From DASYAE01 sp036501535 (GTDB lineage: Bacteria; Actinomycetota; Actinomycetes; Streptomycetales; Catenulisporaceae): a stretch of 26,105 bases of DNA. Location: NCBI GenBank assembly GCA_036501535.1, contig DASYAE010000194.1, positions 1 through 26,105 on the forward strand. Reading direction: 5' to 3'. The notes beneath the pieces were generated by a model, which saw nothing but the letters and a program-made list of their open reading frames with translations, searched no databases and was not told the origin of the DNA. Both the position numbers and the translations under genes were made by a program. Each line of letters opens with the position of its first letter. The first letter of the stretch is position 1. Of the stretch, positions 23,862 to 26,105 are shown in pieces.

Positions 23862-24563
23862 ATGGGCGGTGAGATCCCTGATTCGCCGGTGGCGGCGCGG
23901 CGCGCGGGGCGCCCGCCGGTCCGGGCCGCGGTCGTGGACGACCACCCGGTCGCCCGCCGCGGCATCGCCGACGTGCTCGCCGAGAGCGGCCGCTTCGAGA
24001 TCGCAGCCCTCTGCGGGCGGGCGGACGAGCTCACCGACCCGGCCTCGTTCGGCCTGATAGTGCTGGATCTATACCTCGACAGCGACGAGCCCTGCCTGCA
24101 GGCCGTCGCCGAATTCGCGAAGGCCGCGCCTGTCCTGGTCATCTCGGCCTCGCGGCGACGCGGCGACGCCCTGGCCGTGCTGCAGGCCGGCGCGCACGGC
24201 TACCTGACGAAGGACGCGAACACCGCCGAGATCGTCAACACCGCCATAGCGATCGCGGACGGCTTCACGCTCTCCCCGGACCTGGCCGACTTCCTCGGCG
24301 CGGACCTGGCCGACCCGGCGCTGCGCGAGCTGGCGGCGCTCGCCGAACCGCTTTCGGAGCGCCAGCATCAGGCGCTCGACCTGATCGCGCAGGGCTACAC
24401 GCACGGCCAGGCCGCCCGCCGGATGGGCATATCAGTGACCACCTTCGACACACACATCAAGCGCATCCGCGAAAAGCTCCGCCTCGGCAACAAGGCCGAG
24501 CTGACCCGCGCCGCGCTGGAACTCAACCGGCTGCGCGAGTCAGGCGCGGGCGGACCGCCGTGA
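23862..24563 (+). CDS. NarL/LuxR-family response regulator
   Basis: The 233-aa regulator has a receiver domain (about 19-140) with the acidic pair D26/D27 ('VVDDHP'), phospho-acceptor D69 ('LIVLDLYLD'), a serine at 95 or 97 in the switch position ('VLVISASRR') and K117 ('YLTKDAN'). All are the residues needed for phosphorylation. A LuxR-type helix-turn-helix follows at about 163-225 ('LSERQHQALDLIAQGYTHGQAARRMGISVTTFDTHIKRIREKL' region). It should bind DNA as a dimer when phosphorylated by the kinase encoded next, whose GTG overlaps this stop. Its targets are not known. The nearby ATPase-kinase operon and the small genes downstream are candidates by proximity only. Confidence 0.92.
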   Translation: MGGEIPDSPVAARRAGRPPVRAAVVDDHPVARRGIADVLAESGRFEIAALCGRADELTDPASFGLIVLDLYLDSDEPCLQAVAEFAKAAPVLVISASRRRGDALAVLQAGAHGYLTKDANTAEIVNTAIAIADGFTLSPDLADFLGADLADPALRELAALAEPLSERQHQALDLIAQGYTHGQAARRMGISVTTFDTHIKRIREKLRLGNKAELTRAALELNRLRESGAGGPP

Positions 24564-25756
24564 CCTCGCGGACCTCCCCCGCACCGGAGACGACCGCGGC
24601 GCGGGACCGCATGCGGCGGATGGAAGGCCGTGCCGCGGTGACCATCAGAGCGGGCGGATTCGCCAACGTCCTGGTCGGGGTCGTGGCAGTGCGCGACGGC
24701 TTCACCCACTACCCGGCGGCCGTCGCACTCGTCGTCGTCGTCGCCGCCGAATCAGCACTGCTCGCTGTGCGTGTCCTACGCAGTGGTCCGATAAGCAACA
24801 CGACGGCGACAGCAGACCTCGTATTCAACTGTGCGCTCCTCATGGTCAACACCGCGGTGATCCGGCCGGCGGCGTTGCGCACATGGGCCTATTTCGCTTA
24901 CCCCTACGCCCTTTCCAGCACGATCCTGTACGGCCTGGCATATCTGAGGGCTGCCGCCGCGATCGCCTCAGTGGTCGCCGAGGCCGGTGCATACGTGGCC
25001 GCATGCGCCGTCACCGGCGAGCTGACCGGCGATGTCGCTCCCAACGCGATCAGTTTCCTCGCCATCGGCCCGCTGACCTGGCTGGTGACCCGCGAGGTAC
25101 GGGCCACCAGCCGCGAGCTCGACCGGGCGCGCACCGATGCCGAGAACGCCGCCGCCGCGCTCTCCCGCGAGCGCGAACGCGCATACCACCACCGCATCCT
25201 GCACGACCGCGTCCTTCAGACGCTGGAACTGCTTGGCAACATCGGGCGGGGCGTCCCCGAGCCGTTGCGCGAACACATCGCCACGGAGGCCGCCTGGCTG
25301 CGCCAGCTGGTCGAGACCGGAACCGAGCGGGAGCCCAGCGACCTGCTCGACGGCCTCAACAGCCTCGCCGCGACCGCACGGCGGCTCGGCCTGCGCGTCC
25401 AGGTGCGCGCCGCGCAGCTCGTCCGCCCGGACTCGCCCCACCGCAGGCTCCCTCCCGAAAGCGTGGACGCGCTGCTCGGCGCCGCCGGAGAATCGCTGGC
25501 CAACGTCCTGAAGCACGCGGGCGTCGCCGACGCGGTGCTGCGGGCGACGACTGACGGAACGACGGTCACGATCACCGTCGCCGACGCTGGCCGGGGCTTC
25601 GATCCGGCCGCCGCCGGCCGGGGAACCGGGATCCCGCGCTCGATCGTGGAACGCATGGATGCCGTCGGGGGAAGCGCGAGCATCGACTCGTCGCCCGACC
25701 TCGGCACCCGCGTCACACTTAGCGCCAACGCGCCGCCGCATCCCGCCGGGGCGTGA
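24560..25756 (+). CDS. DesK/NarX-type membrane histidine kinase
   Basis: The 398-aa protein starts at GTG 24560, overlapping the regulator's stop by 4 nt. About four to five hydrophobic segments (about 33-45, 52-72, 84-104, 108-128 and 130-180) form the membrane sensor with no large outer domain. A linker coiled-coil (182-208) leads to the dimerisation helix with the likely phospho-accepting H215 in 'RILHDRVLQTLELL'. The ATP-binding domain has an N-box at E311-N315 ('ESLANVLKHAG'), a G1 box D-A-G-R-G-F at 342-347 and a G2 box G-R-G-T-G at 353-357. All catalytic residues are present. It should phosphorylate the regulator encoded just before it. The stimulus is unknown, though a membrane-embedded sensor of this type often responds to envelope or membrane change. 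Confidence 0.92.
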   Translation: MTSRTSPAPETTAARDRMRRMEGRAAVTIRAGGFANVLVGVVAVRDGFTHYPAAVALVVVVAAESALLAVRVLRSGPISNTTATADLVFNCALLMVNTAVIRPAALRTWAYFAYPYALSSTILYGLAYLRAAAAIASVVAEAGAYVAACAVTGELTGDVAPNAISFLAIGPLTWLVTREVRATSRELDRARTDAENAAAALSRERERAYHHRILHDRVLQTLELLGNIGRGVPEPLREHIATEAAWLRQLVETGTEREPSDLLDGLNSLAATARRLGLRVQVRAAQLVRPDSPHRRLPPESVDALLGAAGESLANVLKHAGVADAVLRATTDGTTVTITVADAGRGFDPAAAGRGTGIPRSIVERMDAVGGSASIDSSPDLGTRVTLSANAPPHPAGA

Positions 25757-25861
25757 ACGTCTCGAAGAAGCCACCCGGGTGAGGCATGTAGGTGACCCGG
25801 CCGCACCGCACCGGCGGACCTGCTGGTCACAATGTCGATGCGAGCCATTCCGCGGCGGACC

Positions 25862-25867
25862 TAACAT
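25862..25867 (+). promoter_or_regulatory. -10 box of the terminal GNAT gene (leaderless layout)
   Basis: TAACAT fits TANNNT and ends 6 nt before ATG 25874, so the transcript should begin at or beside the start codon. No good -35 hexamer is visible, and no ribosome-binding site precedes the ATG. Confidence 0.45.
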
Positions 25868-25873
25868 CCGAGC

Positions 25874-26105
25874 ATGCAGACGCAGCTCATCTGGCGCGCC
25901 CTGACCGCCGCCGACACTGCGGCCGCCGCCGAGGTGTGCGCAGCCGCAGAGGCCGTGGACGACGAGGGCGAGTCCTTCGACGCCGAGGACATCCTCGAAG
26001 ACCTGACCGCGGCCTCCGTCGATCCGGAGCGCGGGGCATTGGCCGCGGTCACCGCCGACGGGCGCATGGCCGCGTTCGCGCTGATCTACGCGCGCACCGC
26101 GGCGG
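25874..26105 (+). CDS. GNAT-family acetyltransferase, N-terminal part
   Basis: ATG 25874 opens 77 codons that run off the window. The start 'QLIWRALTAADTAAAAEVCAAAEAVDD', the 'FDAEDILEDLTAAS' helix and the strand pair 'RGALAAVTADGRMAAFALIYART' match the first half of GNAT N-acetyltransferases, which use acetyl-CoA to modify amines. The acetyl-CoA-binding motif (Q/R-x-x-G-x-G/A) lies beyond the window, so activity cannot be judged. The gene follows the histidine kinase by 117 nt and appears to have its own leaderless promoter. Confidence 0.65.
   Translation, partial: MQTQLIWRALTAADTAAAAEVCAAAEAVDDEGESFDAEDILEDLTAASVDPERGALAAVTADGRMAAFALIYARTAA

Noticed and set aside
25775..25800. Terminator after the histidine kinase
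   Set aside because: Only a 6-bp stem (CCGGGT/ACCCGG) with a 14-nt loop, too weak to call.
1..26105. tRNA, rRNA or CRISPR arrays
   Set aside because: No cloverleaf, rRNA-like conserved stretch or regularly spaced direct repeats were seen on either strand.

Overview
The window is very GC-rich, uses GTG and TTG starts freely, and carries actinobacterial gene families: a DUF4235 protein, a PknH-like sensor-domain protein, a NarL/DesK-type two-component pair, and secreted CBM2-GH5 and GH78 glycosidases. It most likely comes from a soil actinomycete chromosome (Streptomyces/Catenulispora-like). The exact genus is not readable from the sequence.

Layout. (1) 1-2970: an IS701-type transposase remnant, then two convergent genes for membrane-anchored proteins of unknown role. 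(2) 3300-6050: a secreted modular endoglucanase (signal peptide, CBM2, Ig-like domain, GH5) with its own promoter, and a convergent alpha/beta hydrolase. (3) 6051-11300: a decayed STAND-NTPase patch. A minus-strand nSTAND1-WD40 gene carries two independent -1 frameshifts. A plus-strand NACHT fragment, which has lost its whole ATPase core, starts only a few bases from the STAND gene's 5' end. (4) 11334-14555: a secreted multidomain GH78 alpha-L-rhamnosidase with a clear promoter and a LacI-type operator candidate just downstream of the start site. (5) 14813-16295: small genes, namely a helical 144-aa protein with a 55-aa in-frame follower, then a DUF4235 protein coupled to a six-cysteine mini-protein. 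A perfect 45-bp hairpin lies inside the DUF4235 gene.

(6) 16284-23805 is the most interesting part. Two divergent operons face each other across a 225-bp spacer that contains a perfect 18-bp inverted repeat. The minus operon encodes a zinc-ribbon protein, a two-TM TraD/HerA-like protein whose P-loop looks degenerate, and two small proteins. The plus operon encodes an intact HerA-type ATPase translationally coupled to a PI3/4-kinase-like atypical kinase, followed by a small coiled-coil protein. The two small proteins and the kinase share a motif of about 19 residues (P-x-[YF]-x-x-G-[AD]-[DE]-L-P-P-x-A-Q-x-D-x-P-[WL]) in otherwise unrelated, mostly disordered segments. I infer a candidate undescribed membrane-linked HerA/pseudo-TraD machine with tagged partner or cargo proteins, one of them a kinase.

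(7) 23862-26105: a LuxR-type response regulator and its overlapping histidine kinase, followed by the start of a probable GNAT acetyltransferase. The regulator and the acetyltransferase both look leaderless.
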